DNA of 6,828 bases from Dehalococcoidia bacterium (GTDB lineage: Bacteria; Chloroflexota; Dehalococcoidia; JACVQG01; JAHKAY01), in assembly GCA_030740315.1 (NCBI GenBank), contig JASLXN010000082.1, positions 1 through 6,828 of the forward strand. The letters run 5' to 3'. The translations under genes were made by a program, and so were the position numbers. A model generated the notes under the pieces. That model searched no databases and was not told the DNA's origin. It worked only from the letters and a program-made list of their open reading frames with translations. Shown here in pieces: positions 1 to 5,463 of this stretch (position 1 is the stretch's first letter; each line of letters opens with the position of its first letter).

Positions 1-1
1 T

Positions 2-346
2 AAGGTCATTATCGTCACCTCCACCGAGTCCACCCAAGCCTGGACCAACCATGCCGCCTATGCTTCCACTAAAGCGGCCCTGATGATGTTCACCCGCGTA
101 GCCGCCAAGGAGTGGGCCCGCTACGGTATTATGGTGAACTCCCTGGCACCCGGCTTCTTCCGCACTGCAGCATCCGAGTTCAGCTACACCGATGACCGGC
201 TGCGAGAGAGCCAGCTACGCATGATACCGCTGCGGAGGTTCGGCAGACTGCGGGATTTGGGTATTTTGGCGGTCTTCCTGGCCTCGACCGCCTCAGACTA
301 CGTCACCGGCCAGACCTTCTTCATGGACGGTGGAGTAAGCGCGTAG
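2..346 (+). CDS. Short-chain dehydrogenase/reductase (SDR), C-terminal part, 5' truncated by window edge
   Basis: The reading frame is already open at base 2 and ends with TAG at 344-346, giving the last 114 residues of a classical SDR of usually about 250. Seen directly: the catalytic Tyr-x-x-x-Lys motif (YASTK, Tyr codon 59-61, Lys codon 71-73) and a Ser exactly 13 residues before the Tyr (codon 20-22). Next come an N-S-L-A-P-G turn followed by a threonine, which normally contacts the nicotinamide cofactor, and a C-terminal tail with G-Q-T-F-F-M-D-G-G typical of the family. The enzyme should be a soluble NAD(P)H-dependent alcohol/ketone oxidoreductase. The Rossmann glycine motif that would indicate cofactor preference lies outside the window, so substrate and cofactor cannot be assigned. 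An internal ATG at 83 lies after the catalytic residues and is not the start. The GNAT pseudogene follows 36 nt downstream on the same strand, so the two may once have been co-transcribed. Confidence 0.93.
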   Translation, partial: KVIIVTSTESTQAWTNHAAYASTKAALMMFTRVAAKEWARYGIMVNSLAPGFFRTAASEFSYTDDRLRESQLRMIPLRRFGRLRDLGILAVFLASTASDYVTGQTFFMDGGVSA

Positions 347-370
347 CAATTGGCTGTTACACGGGCTGTT

Positions 371-378
371 GGGAGGGG
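371..378 (+). promoter_or_regulatory. Shine-Dalgarno of the GNAT reading frame
   Basis: The purine tract GGGAGGGG ends 4 nt before the ATG at 383. It fixes the ancestral start of the acetyltransferase frame even though the frame is now interrupted. It also shows that this locus used leadered initiation, unlike several neighbours. Confidence 0.6.
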
Positions 379-382
379 TGTT

Positions 383-949
383 ATGGCTGAAGACGAGAGC
401 GGTACAGTTGGGCCATTGGGACCGCACATAGACCCGTCCAATGGGCAGCAGCTATGCCTGAGGCCTATAACCGATGAGGACGAGTCGCGGCTGTAAAACC
501 ACTTCTAGAGGCTCAGTCCCCACTCCCGCTTCCTCCACTTCCGCTACGCCAAGGGCCATATTACCCAAGAGGAGTTGGACTATTTCACACACATGGAACC
601 ACCGCTCAGCATGGCCTTTGCCGCAACCTTGGGCGAAGAGGCCGGGGAGCGTTTTGTTACTATCGGGCGATGGCATGTCTCTGCCGGAGGCGAGGCAGCG
701 GAGATAGCCTTCACGGTTGAGGACATCTACCAGCACCAGGGCATCGGCACGGCGATGGTCAAGTGCCTGGCAGAAGCGGCCAAAGGTTATGGAATAAAGA
801 GGCTCACCGCCTCAGTGCTGTTGGAGAACTCCTTGATGCTCTAGGCACTGGAGGAGAGTGGACTACCAATCACTAGACAGATGGAGGGCGAGCCCTACTT
901 GGTTACCCTAACTACTAGACTGAGGAGTACTAATCAGGGTCCTGGATAG
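383..949 (+). pseudogene. GNAT-family N-acetyltransferase, interrupted by three in-frame stops
   Basis: Reading one continuous frame from the ATG at 383 gives an almost complete GNAT protein of about 188 codons, broken by TAA at 494-496, TAG at 506-508 and TAG at 842-844. The next stop in frame is TAG at 947-949. No frame change is needed. The start region contains L-R-P-I-T-D-E-D-E, and after the first two stops comes R-L-S-P-H-S-R-F-L. These resemble the N-terminal signature of GNAT domains related to protein acetyltransferase/acyl-CoA synthetase-linked GNATs. The acetyl-CoA pyrophosphate loop Q-H-Q-G-I-G-T is intact (codons 731-751), followed by the expected helix and an E-N-S-L-M-L segment. 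All three stops are one base change from ordinary sense codons such as CAA or CAG. The last 20 nt overlap the 3' end of the convergent MFS gene. An ORF from the ATG at 575 (ending 844) keeps the acetyl-CoA loop but lacks the first strands and has no Shine-Dalgarno. Loss of function is inferred; sequencing error is unlikely to explain three stops. Confidence 0.8.
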
Positions 950-2255
950 TCGCGGTTACAGGTGCTACTGCGCGAGGCGCACGCTCCAGGATAACGCCGT
1001 GGTGGTGGTGGGGCAGGGTAAGGATGGGAACCAACCCGGTGGCGGTGAAAACGAAAGCCACCATGATGGACCAGGTGTAGGTCCCACTGATGTCGAACAG
1101 CACCCCACCAAGGTAGCCGCCAATAGCCATTCCGGTCATAGCCCCCGCCAGTTGCCAGGAATAGATGGAGTTCAGTGGTGCCGTAGAGCCCCAGTACTGC
1201 CGGTTGATAATGGGGTAAGCGGGCATCTCCGCCCCGTATCCCAGCCCGAATAAAAAGGCTATGGCGTAGAAGTGCCATACTTCGCTCGCCAGGAGCAAGA
1301 AGGGAATGGGACTGGCCTGCAAGACAAACGCTATGGCCAGCGTCCTTCTACCGCCCAGCTTCTCCGCCAGCATCGGGATGATGAAGCGGCTGATGGTGGA
1401 GGTGCCAGCAGAGGTGCTGAGGATGCCCGCGGCCACTAGGCCCGGCACCCCCTTGTGGATGGCTATGGCCACTACATGGGCCAGCAGGACGGAGTGGCCC
1501 AGGCAGCCCAGCAGATGGATGTTGATCAGACGCCAGAAAACGCCGGTACGGCGTATAAGGCCGAAGTTGGCCAGGTGGGGCAGGGACGGGGCGGTCGCGG
1601 CCTCCACGGGCTTTGTCTGGCCCGTTTCAGAATCATCTCCGTAAGCGGTTATTCCCTTGTCTTGTGGCTGGCTGCGGAATAGGAGGAGGGCCAGCAGCAT
1701 CGCAGCGCCGATGACTAAGCCTGCCGTGAAGAAGGTGGTGCGCCACCCCATATTGGTGATAAACCACCGGAAGGCCACCGGGCCCATAATCCCCCCTATT
1801 CCCACGGAGGCCCACATCAGGCCTAGGGCTAAACCCACACCTTTGCCGAACCAGCGGGTCACCGCCACCGGAATGACCACATTCAGTAGAAATCCCAGAC
1901 CGCCGAAAATCAGACCATAGTACAGGTAAAGCTGCCAGAGGGTGGATACAGTGGCCGTGAGCATCAGACCGGTGCTGATACCGGCTATGCCCAGCAGCAT
2001 AATGCGCCGGGCGCCTATGCGCTCTGTCAGTGAACCCAGCCCCAAGGAGGCGGCTACAGCACCCACAAAGGAAATGGCGTAGGCCAGGGAGATATCTCCC
2101 CGGCTCCAACCGAACTGGTCTACCAGCGGGTCAATAAAAACTCCGAAGGACTGCCTCACCATGGCCTGCAAGCTGGCTAGGGCCATGCCGCTGACCAAGA
2201 CCACCCAGGCGTAATGAAGGCGCCGCCCTTTTGGTGATACTTGAAGTGTAGTCAT
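930..2255 (-). CDS. Major facilitator superfamily transporter, 12 TM, possibly organic-anion/monocarboxylate type
   Basis: An intact inner-membrane secondary transporter of 441 residues from the ATG at 2255; an in-frame ATG at 2273 would give 447. I prefer 2255 because a TAAAAT hexamer (2269-2264 on this strand) ends 8 nt before it and neither start has a Shine-Dalgarno, so a leaderless transcript fits. Numbering from the 2273 Met, about twelve hydrophobic segments are visible in two halves. The first six span roughly 21-200. A polar cytoplasmic loop at about 201-240 (rich in Gln, Asp, Glu, Lys and Pro) is followed by the second six up to about 420. The MFS motif A loop between TM2 and TM3 is present (G-S-L-T-E-R-I-G-A-R-R, 80-90) with a degenerate repeat at about 303-310 (A-E-K-L-G-G-R-R). 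The opening helix H-Y-A-W-V-V-L and the Q-F-G-W-S-R segment resemble oxalate/formate-antiporter-like and monocarboxylate-porter-like MFS proteins, so a carboxylate substrate is plausible but unproven. A run of four His (422-425) starts the cytoplasmic tail. The gene is divergent from the alpha/beta hydrolase and convergent with the GNAT pseudogene. Confidence 0.93.
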   Translation of the reverse strand: MTTLQVSPKGRRLHYAWVVLVSGMALASLQAMVRQSFGVFIDPLVDQFGWSRGDISLAYAISFVGAVAASLGLGSLTERIGARRIMLLGIAGISTGLMLTATVSTLWQLYLYYGLIFGGLGFLLNVVIPVAVTRWFGKGVGLALGLMWASVGIGGIMGPVAFRWFITNMGWRTTFFTAGLVIGAAMLLALLLFRSQPQDKGITAYGDDSETGQTKPVEAATAPSLPHLANFGLIRRTGVFWRLINIHLLGCLGHSVLLAHVVAIAIHKGVPGLVAAGILSTSAGTSTISRFIIPMLAEKLGGRRTLAIAFVLQASPIPFLLLASEVWHFYAIAFLFGLGYGAEMPAYPIINRQYWGSTAPLNSIYSWQLAGAMTGMAIGGYLGGVLFDISGTYTWSIMVAFVFTATGLVPILTLPHHHHGVILERAPRAVAPVTATIQDPD

Positions 2256-2263
2256 GAAGGCAC

Positions 2264-2269
2264 ATTTTA
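2264..2269 (-). promoter_or_regulatory. -10 element of a probable leaderless MFS transcript
   Basis: Read on the minus strand, TAAAAT is followed by 8 nt and then the ATG at 2255. This places a transcription start at or within a base or two of the start codon. No good -35 is seen at 16-18 nt spacing; a TTGCCC at 2286-2281 is only 11 nt away. If real, this promoter makes the upstream ATG at 2273 untranslated. Confidence 0.45.
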
Positions 2270-2290
2270 CCATCTTGGGTGGGCAACGGT

Positions 2291-2306
2291 ATAGTTACAT
2301 AGTTAC
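2291..2306. repeat. Perfect 8-bp tandem repeat upstream of the MFS gene
   Basis: ATAGTTAC occurs twice head to tail at 2291-2298 and 2299-2306, about 40 nt upstream of the proposed MFS start, in the divergent intergenic region. The spacing of two direct 8-mers is below one helical turn. It could be an activator or repressor half-site pair, or a chance slippage product. Confidence 0.5.
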
Positions 2307-2387
2307 AGAAGGCATGCATTATATCGGCTGCTCTCTGTACGCCCAACTATAGCAGCCGGAGAGGGCTGGCGGACTTCACCCCCTCCC

Positions 2388-2412
2388 ATAACTTTCGGGT
2401 GGGCGGGTGGGG
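2388..2412 (+). repeat. Interspersed G-rich intergenic repeat, copy 1, with a G-quadruplex motif
   Basis: ATAACTTTCGGGTGGGCG at 2388-2405 matches the core shared with copies at 3416 and 5313 at 15 of 18 positions. The 3' part, GGGTGGGCGGGTGGGG (2397-2412), is a perfect G3-N1-G3-N1-G3-N1-G4 tract on the + strand. Single-nucleotide loops of this kind are known to give very stable quadruplexes. It lies 108 nt before the alpha/beta hydrolase start, on its coding strand. Confidence 0.6.
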
Positions 2413-2520
2413 AAAATTGTTCCGGCCGTAGGATGTGGCAGGGCTTGAGTTGGGATGCCGGTTCTGGCACTATAGGGATACGCGCTACGGTCACCCGCAA
2501 ATATCCGACAGTAGGTAGAT

Positions 2521-3339
2521 ATGCCAACGGCCGCTGTCAACGGCGTTAGACTGCATTACGAGATATTCGGCTCCGGCAGGGATGTCGTATTATGCCACGG
2601 CTATGCCGGAAGCCATCAGGACTGGATTCAACCCATATCCGCCCTGATGTCCGACTACCGCTTGGTGGTAAAGGACCGGCGGGGCCACGGCAGCTCCCAA
2701 TCCCCTGCCAACGCCGATGCCTATTCTATCAAGGTCTTCGCAGATGATGTGCGGGGGTTGATGGCGCTGGCCGGTGTGACAAAGTGCTGCCTTGGCGGAC
2801 ACTCCATGGGCGGCTTTATCGCCTTGGAGCTTGCGCTTAGCCACCCGGAGATGGTGGCTGCCTTGGTGCTGGTTGATACCTCCAGCGGCCAGATGGACAT
2901 GCCCTCCGAGCACGGCGAGGCCCGGCTGAAAGCCCTGGATATAGCCCGCACGCAGGGGACAACTGCGGCCTTTGACTATGTGTCCGCTAACAGCCCCATG
3001 GTCAGGGACCACCTCCAGAAGAACCCTCACATGCGGGCAATATCCCGCCAGCGTACGGCGGAGACATCGGTGGAGGGCTATACCCACGGCTGGGGGGCCA
3101 TACGCAACTGGGCACCCATTACGCACCGTCTCCCGGAGATTGAGGTACCCACTCTCATCGTGGTGGGGGAGGAGGATGCCCCCTTCCTGCGTCCGGCAGA
3201 GGTGCTCCGGAACGGTATAATCAACTCCCGGATTGCGGTGATACCTGGCTCTGGCCACACCCCCCATCTGGAGCAGCCGGAGGCCTTTAACCGGGAACTG
3301 AGGGGCTTCCTGGCCCAGCACTTCCCACCGTCCGGCTAA
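2521..3339 (+). CDS. Alpha/beta hydrolase, complete catalytic triad
   Basis: A 272-residue soluble hydrolase of normal family length from ATG 2521 to TAA 3337-3339. Seen directly: the oxyanion-hole H-G (26-27), the D-R-R-G-H-G-S-S segment (52-59) typical of this fold, and the nucleophile elbow G-H-S-M-G (93-97) with Ser95. The acid is Asp219 in G-E-E-D, and the catalytic His246 sits in G-S-G-H-T-P-H-L-E. The cap region (about 122-195) is polar and sets the substrate, which cannot be named; esterases, lactonases and C-C-bond hydrolases of ring-cleavage products all share these motifs. The start is supported by the typical N-terminal beta-strand pattern (V-N-G-V-R-L-H-Y-E). Only a weak AGGT (2513-2516) stands in as Shine-Dalgarno. 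A TATAGG hexamer at 2471-2476 may be part of the promoter. The gene is divergent from the MFS transporter, an arrangement common for uptake/degradation pairs. It is a distant relative, not a recent copy, of the decayed hydrolase at 4341-5157. Confidence 0.94.
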   Translation: MPTAAVNGVRLHYEIFGSGRDVVLCHGYAGSHQDWIQPISALMSDYRLVVKDRRGHGSSQSPANADAYSIKVFADDVRGLMALAGVTKCCLGGHSMGGFIALELALSHPEMVAALVLVDTSSGQMDMPSEHGEARLKALDIARTQGTTAAFDYVSANSPMVRDHLQKNPHMRAISRQRTAETSVEGYTHGWGAIRNWAPITHRLPEIEVPTLIVVGEEDAPFLRPAEVLRNGIINSRIAVIPGSGHTPHLEQPEAFNRELRGFLAQHFPPSG

Positions 3340-3383
3340 AACCAGGCAGCAGTTTGTTTAGCCAGCAATCCTTTATCCCTCCG

Positions 3384-3398
3384 ATAGATCAGATCTAT
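3384..3398. promoter_or_regulatory. Perfect odd-centred palindrome, possible operator
   Basis: ATAGATC at 3384-3390, a single central A, then GATCTAT at 3392-3398: two perfect 7-bp arms around one base. It lies in the gap between the intact hydrolase and the nuclease pseudogene, about 100 nt upstream of the nuclease start. The size and symmetry suit a dimeric helix-turn-helix regulator, but no regulator gene is in the window. Confidence 0.4.
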
Positions 3399-3415
3399 GG
3401 CTGCGTCCCCCGGAT

Positions 3416-3433
3416 ATAACCCTCGGGTGGGTG
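3416..3433 (+). repeat. Interspersed G-rich intergenic repeat, copy 2
   Basis: ATAACCCTCGGGTGGGTG is identical over all 18 bases to the copy at 5313-5330. Similarity continues upstream (both have GCG, pyrimidines and then a C-x-G-A before ATAAC) and weakly downstream (A/G-rich). It lies in the hydrolase-nuclease intergenic region, 70 nt before the nuclease start codon. Only two full G-triplets are present, so it does not by itself make a quadruplex. Confidence 0.65.
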
Positions 3434-3491
3434 AGTGAGAAGAGAAAATGTTGCTACCCGGCATTGGTAGCCCCTGGCGACTGCTGTAGTG

Positions 3492-3497
3492 TAGAAT
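3492..3497 (+). promoter_or_regulatory. -10 element of a probable leaderless nuclease transcript
   Basis: TAGAAT is followed by 6 nt and then the ATG at 3504, with no Shine-Dalgarno between. The same hexamer stands 9 nt before the GTG at 6769. The layout predicts transcription starting at or next to the A of the start codon. No convincing -35 at standard spacing was found. Confidence 0.5.
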
Positions 3498-3503
3498 CAT
3501 AGC

Positions 3504-4296
3504 ATGAGCAACGCCGCTGGGGGGAAATCCGTGGCCCGCCCCTTGCGCCTCTCCCCCACTAGCGTGGCCGTATTCAAACAATGCCGCTATCAGTATAAGC
3601 TCCGCTATATAGATAAACTGCGTGACCAGTACACCCGCGCCAAGCCCTATCTCACCATGGCCAACCACGTCCATGCCACTCTGCGGGACTTCCTATCCAG
3701 GGTGCCGCCGGACCGAAGGACACTGGATATGGCTGAGGCTCTCCTCAGGGGCCACTGGAGGCGGTCACGGGTAGGCTTCAGAGGCGAAGCCGATGAGCAG
3801 CGCTGGGCCAACAAGGCCCTGGCTCAGGTAAAGGCTTTCACGGAGAGATGGGATGTTACGGTGCAGCCCCTGTTGGTGGAAAAAGGACTAGAGGCGCAGC
3901 TAGGCTCCGGAATCGCCCTCTATGCCAAGGCTTGTTGACTACAAGACCGGCAACAAGCCGCCCGAGACCGACTGGACCCAGCTATACTTACAGGCGCTGG
4001 TGCTCTCCTGTAGGCAGTTGGCACCGGTAAGCCGGGCCTCCTTCCTCTACTTGGGACCGTCGACTATGGAAACTACAACCGTCTCGCAGGATGTACTGGA
4101 CGGAGCTATGTGGGAGCTACTGAACACGGCCCATAAGATCCTCCAAGAGCGTAAATACCGGGCCACCCCAGGCACTTGGTGCGGGTATTGCGACTTCACT
4201 CCCATTTGCACCGCCCGAGGCGGGGAAGACCCGGCTTCCAGCACGCCAGAAGGCCAGTTGAAGTTGTGGGACTACACCTTAGAGGACGCTGACTAG
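3504..4296 (+). pseudogene. RecB-like PD-(D/E)XK nuclease with Fe-S cysteines, broken by an internal deletion
   Basis: Two reading frames together make one stand-alone RecB-family nuclease. The first (3504-3938, 144 aa) carries S-P-T-S-V-A-V-F-K-Q-C, whose Cys27 is the expected first iron-sulfur ligand, and the V-H-A-T-L segment with the conserved His57. The second frame, shifted by one base, reads L-V-D-Y-K-T-G (from about 3931), the D-x-K catalytic motif, then Q-L-Y-L-Q-A-L, the usual motif IV helix. It ends with C-G-Y-C-D-F-T-P-I-C, a C-x2-C-x5-C set completing the four-cysteine cluster known from AddB- and Cas4-like nucleases. It terminates with TAG at 4294-4296. Between L-Y-A-K and L-V-D-Y-K the family normally has about 15 residues including G-x-x-D-R, which carries the catalytic Asp. 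Here they are absent and the frame changes, so the simplest event is a deletion of 3n+2 bases near 3930. The metal site should be incomplete in either fragment. An ATG at 3922 could restart the second part, but it has no Shine-Dalgarno. Confidence 0.82.
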
Positions 4297-4302
4297 TTCT
4301 GA

Positions 4303-4328
4303 CCTTCCCCTTAAACAAAGGAGGAGGG
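4303..4328. terminator. Hairpin between convergent genes, possible bidirectional terminator
   Basis: CCTTCCCCTT (4303-4312) can pair with AAGG-A-GGAGGG (4318-4328) around a 5-nt loop. The stem has ten base pairs, with one bulged A at 4322 and one G-T wobble. It sits between the stop of the nuclease pseudogene (4296) and the stop of the convergent hydrolase pseudogene (4341), where a shared terminator is expected. Neither strand has a T-run after the stem, so it is not a textbook intrinsic terminator. Confidence 0.4.
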
Positions 4329-4340
4329 GTATCCGGAAGC

Positions 4341-5157
4341 TTATCGGCGGTTACCGGCTGTAGGCGGACTGCCGATAAAGTTCAGCAACGCTGCAACACA
4401 GGCGTCGGGCTGCGCCGCCGCTATGTGGCAGGAGTTGCTCTTCGTGACTTCCAGTCGGCAGTCCGGCATGAGCGATTTCCACTTTTTATAGCCTCCGCGG
4501 CGGCAAGCTGCCCGCTGCCCCCGGTCAGCATGAGCGTCGGCACTTTGACATTCGGCAGCAGAAGGGTCAGGTTCACGGCTTCCGCACAAACCACGATTTC
4601 GGATATTACACGGCGCAAGTTATCGGAGGATAGGGATATCCACCACTCTGTCACCTCCTCCGGCACACCGACCAGCTGGGCCTTCATGGCGGTACTTGCT
4701 CAGTAGCCCACCCCTTTGTCTCTAATCATTCTGGGCCAGTCCGTCGTACGCGCCCTGCCTCAACACAGCTTGATCGGCACCCCACCACCGTCAGGCTGCC
4801 ACATCTTTCTGGGTAGTCATGGGCGAACTGGAGCGTAATCATCCCGCCCAGCTTCGCTTCCACCACAGAGGCCTTCTCAAGGCCGAGCGTATTCATGAAC
4901 CGGTTCAGGTCACGGGCGTTGTCGGCCGCAGACAGCCTGTAGCCTCTAGGGGGCTTGCTATACCTCCTAAACCCACGCAAGTCCAAGGAAGCAACGCGGT
5001 ATTTGCGAACCAGGAGCGGCACCCACCCGTACTACATACGAGGACTCTCGACGATGCCGCGTAACAGGAGGGCTGTCTCCGGAGTGACCCATGGCGCTAC
5101 GAAGCTGTGGCTCTCATAGTACATCCGCAGGGTACCGTCAATTCTTACGGCTAGCAT
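4341..5157 (-). pseudogene. Alpha/beta hydrolase, decayed: in-frame stop, frameshifts and lost nucleophile
   Basis: The outline spans 817 nt, about 272 codons, a normal hydrolase length. It starts at ATG 5157 behind an AAGGGAGA Shine-Dalgarno (5169-5162) with an N-terminus of the type I-D-G-T-L-R-M-Y-Y-E-S-H. An in-frame TAG follows at 5034-5032. The same frame resumes with V-P-L-L-V-R-K-Y-R-V and D-L-R-G-F down to Y-P-E-R-C-G-S-L-T-V-V-G. The nucleophile elbow, normally G-x-S-x-G, reads E-A-K-L-G: the Ser codon is now AAG (Lys) at 4854-4852. Around 4800-4700 the frame changes, with a TGA at 4702-4700, before V-K-V-P-T-L-M-L-T-G-G. The acid position there appears to be Gly. A five-A run (4487-4483) then shifts the frame once more; one extra A would restore A-I-K-K-W-K-S-L-M. 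The end retains C-H-I-A-A-A-Q-P-D with the catalytic His. Several independent lesions plus active-site loss argue strongly for a true pseudogene. Its short open pieces should not be annotated as proteins. Confidence 0.85.
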
Positions 5158-5190
5158 GAATCTCCCTTTTGCTTCTTCTTCTACCCCTAT

Positions 5191-5220
5191 ACACCTCCCG
5201 CACCTACACTTCCCGCACCT
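5191..5220. repeat. 15-bp tandem duplication
   Basis: ACACCTCCCGCACCT (5191-5205) is followed directly by ACACTTCCCGCACCT (5206-5220), identical at 14 of 15 positions. It lies 34 nt upstream of the hydrolase pseudogene start. Read on the minus strand it gives two G-rich units in that gene's leader or promoter. It probably arose by slippage; a regulatory role is possible but unsupported. Confidence 0.65.
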
Positions 5221-5312
5221 CGGTGGCCAAGCCCGCGGATTGGGCGGTTGCAGGATTACTCCTTTCAGCCCACTGTCATCCCCAGGGAGCCAAAGGAATG
5301 CGCCCTTCAGAA

Positions 5313-5330
5313 ATAACCCTCGGGTGGGTG
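5313..5330 (+). repeat. Interspersed G-rich intergenic repeat, copy 3
   Basis: ATAACCCTCGGGTGGGTG is identical to the copy at 3416-3433 and extends into a third G-triplet (GGGTGGGTGGG, 5322-5332). It is 134 nt before the FAH start and in the same orientation as the other two copies relative to the window. Confidence 0.65.
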
Positions 5331-5395
5331 GGAACAAGAACCGGCGAACAGCTTGCCTACAGCCGCCAGGATCTGCTGCGGGGCCCATAATGGCC

Positions 5396-5424
5396 TTGAC
5401 AGTCGGGATACGGGTTGGTAGGGT
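5396..5424 (+). promoter_or_regulatory. Sigma-70-type promoter of the FAH gene
   Basis: A perfect -35 TTGACA (5396-5401) is followed after exactly 17 nt by TAGGGT (5419-5424). This is a poor -10 helped by an extended TG one base upstream (5416-5417). Transcription would start near 5431, leaving a leader of about 32 nt with the Shine-Dalgarno in it. It is the best promoter match noted in the window. Confidence 0.55.
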
Positions 5425-5452
5425 GCTTATCAAGACTTTCTCAGCGCAAGAA

Positions 5453-5460
5453 AAGGAGGT
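5453..5460 (+). promoter_or_regulatory. Shine-Dalgarno deciding the GTG start of the FAH gene
   Basis: AAGGAGGT is a full anti-SD match ending 3 nt before GTG at 5464. Spacing is short but workable, and no ATG lies in a better position. It supports the non-ATG start that yields the family-typical M-K-L-V-T-F beginning. Confidence 0.75.
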
Positions 5461-5463
5461 GCC

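Larger units (their letters stand above)
5158..5463. other. Divergent intergenic region between the hydrolase pseudogene and the FAH gene
   Basis: This 306-nt stretch holds no convincing gene. Open frames cross it on both strands but show no recognisable domain. The long minus-strand frame through it (from 5697) is the antisense of the FAH gene joined to the start of the hydrolase pseudogene. It contains a purine-rich (minus strand) leader of the pseudogene, a 15-bp tandem duplication at 5191-5220, a G-rich repeat copy at 5313-5330 and the FAH promoter at 5396-5424. Confidence 0.6.

Noticed and set aside
352..370. GGCTGTT direct repeat (352-358 and 364-370) before the GNAT frame
   Set aside because: Seven bases with 12-nt spacing is within chance for this composition, and no promoter-like context accompanies it.
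494..844. Stop-codon recoding (pyrrolysine or a reassigned TAG) to explain the GNAT frame
   Set aside because: TAG is used as the ordinary terminator of the SDR and MFS genes in this window, one of the three stops is TAA, and no special downstream element is visible. Other neighbours are also pseudogenes.
2590..3321. 243-residue minus-strand open frame
   Set aside because: It is a complete shadow of the intact alpha/beta hydrolase, which carries all catalytic motifs; the antisense product shows none.
3880..3945. Programmed ribosomal frameshift joining the two nuclease frames
   Set aside because: No slippery heptamer or downstream stem was evident, and a shift would still not restore the missing G-x-x-D-R segment.
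3922..4296. A separate intact 124-residue protein starting at ATG 3922
   Set aside because: It begins inside a conserved nuclease domain, has no Shine-Dalgarno or promoter, and lacks the first Fe-S Cys, the conserved His and one catalytic motif. It is the 3' fragment of the broken nuclease.
5313..5345. T-box riboswitch suggested by a GGGTGG...ACCGGCG-like string
   Set aside because: It does not match the T-box consensus (AGGGTGGNACCGCG), no stem I or terminator/antiterminator pair is visible, and the FAH gene downstream is not an expected target.
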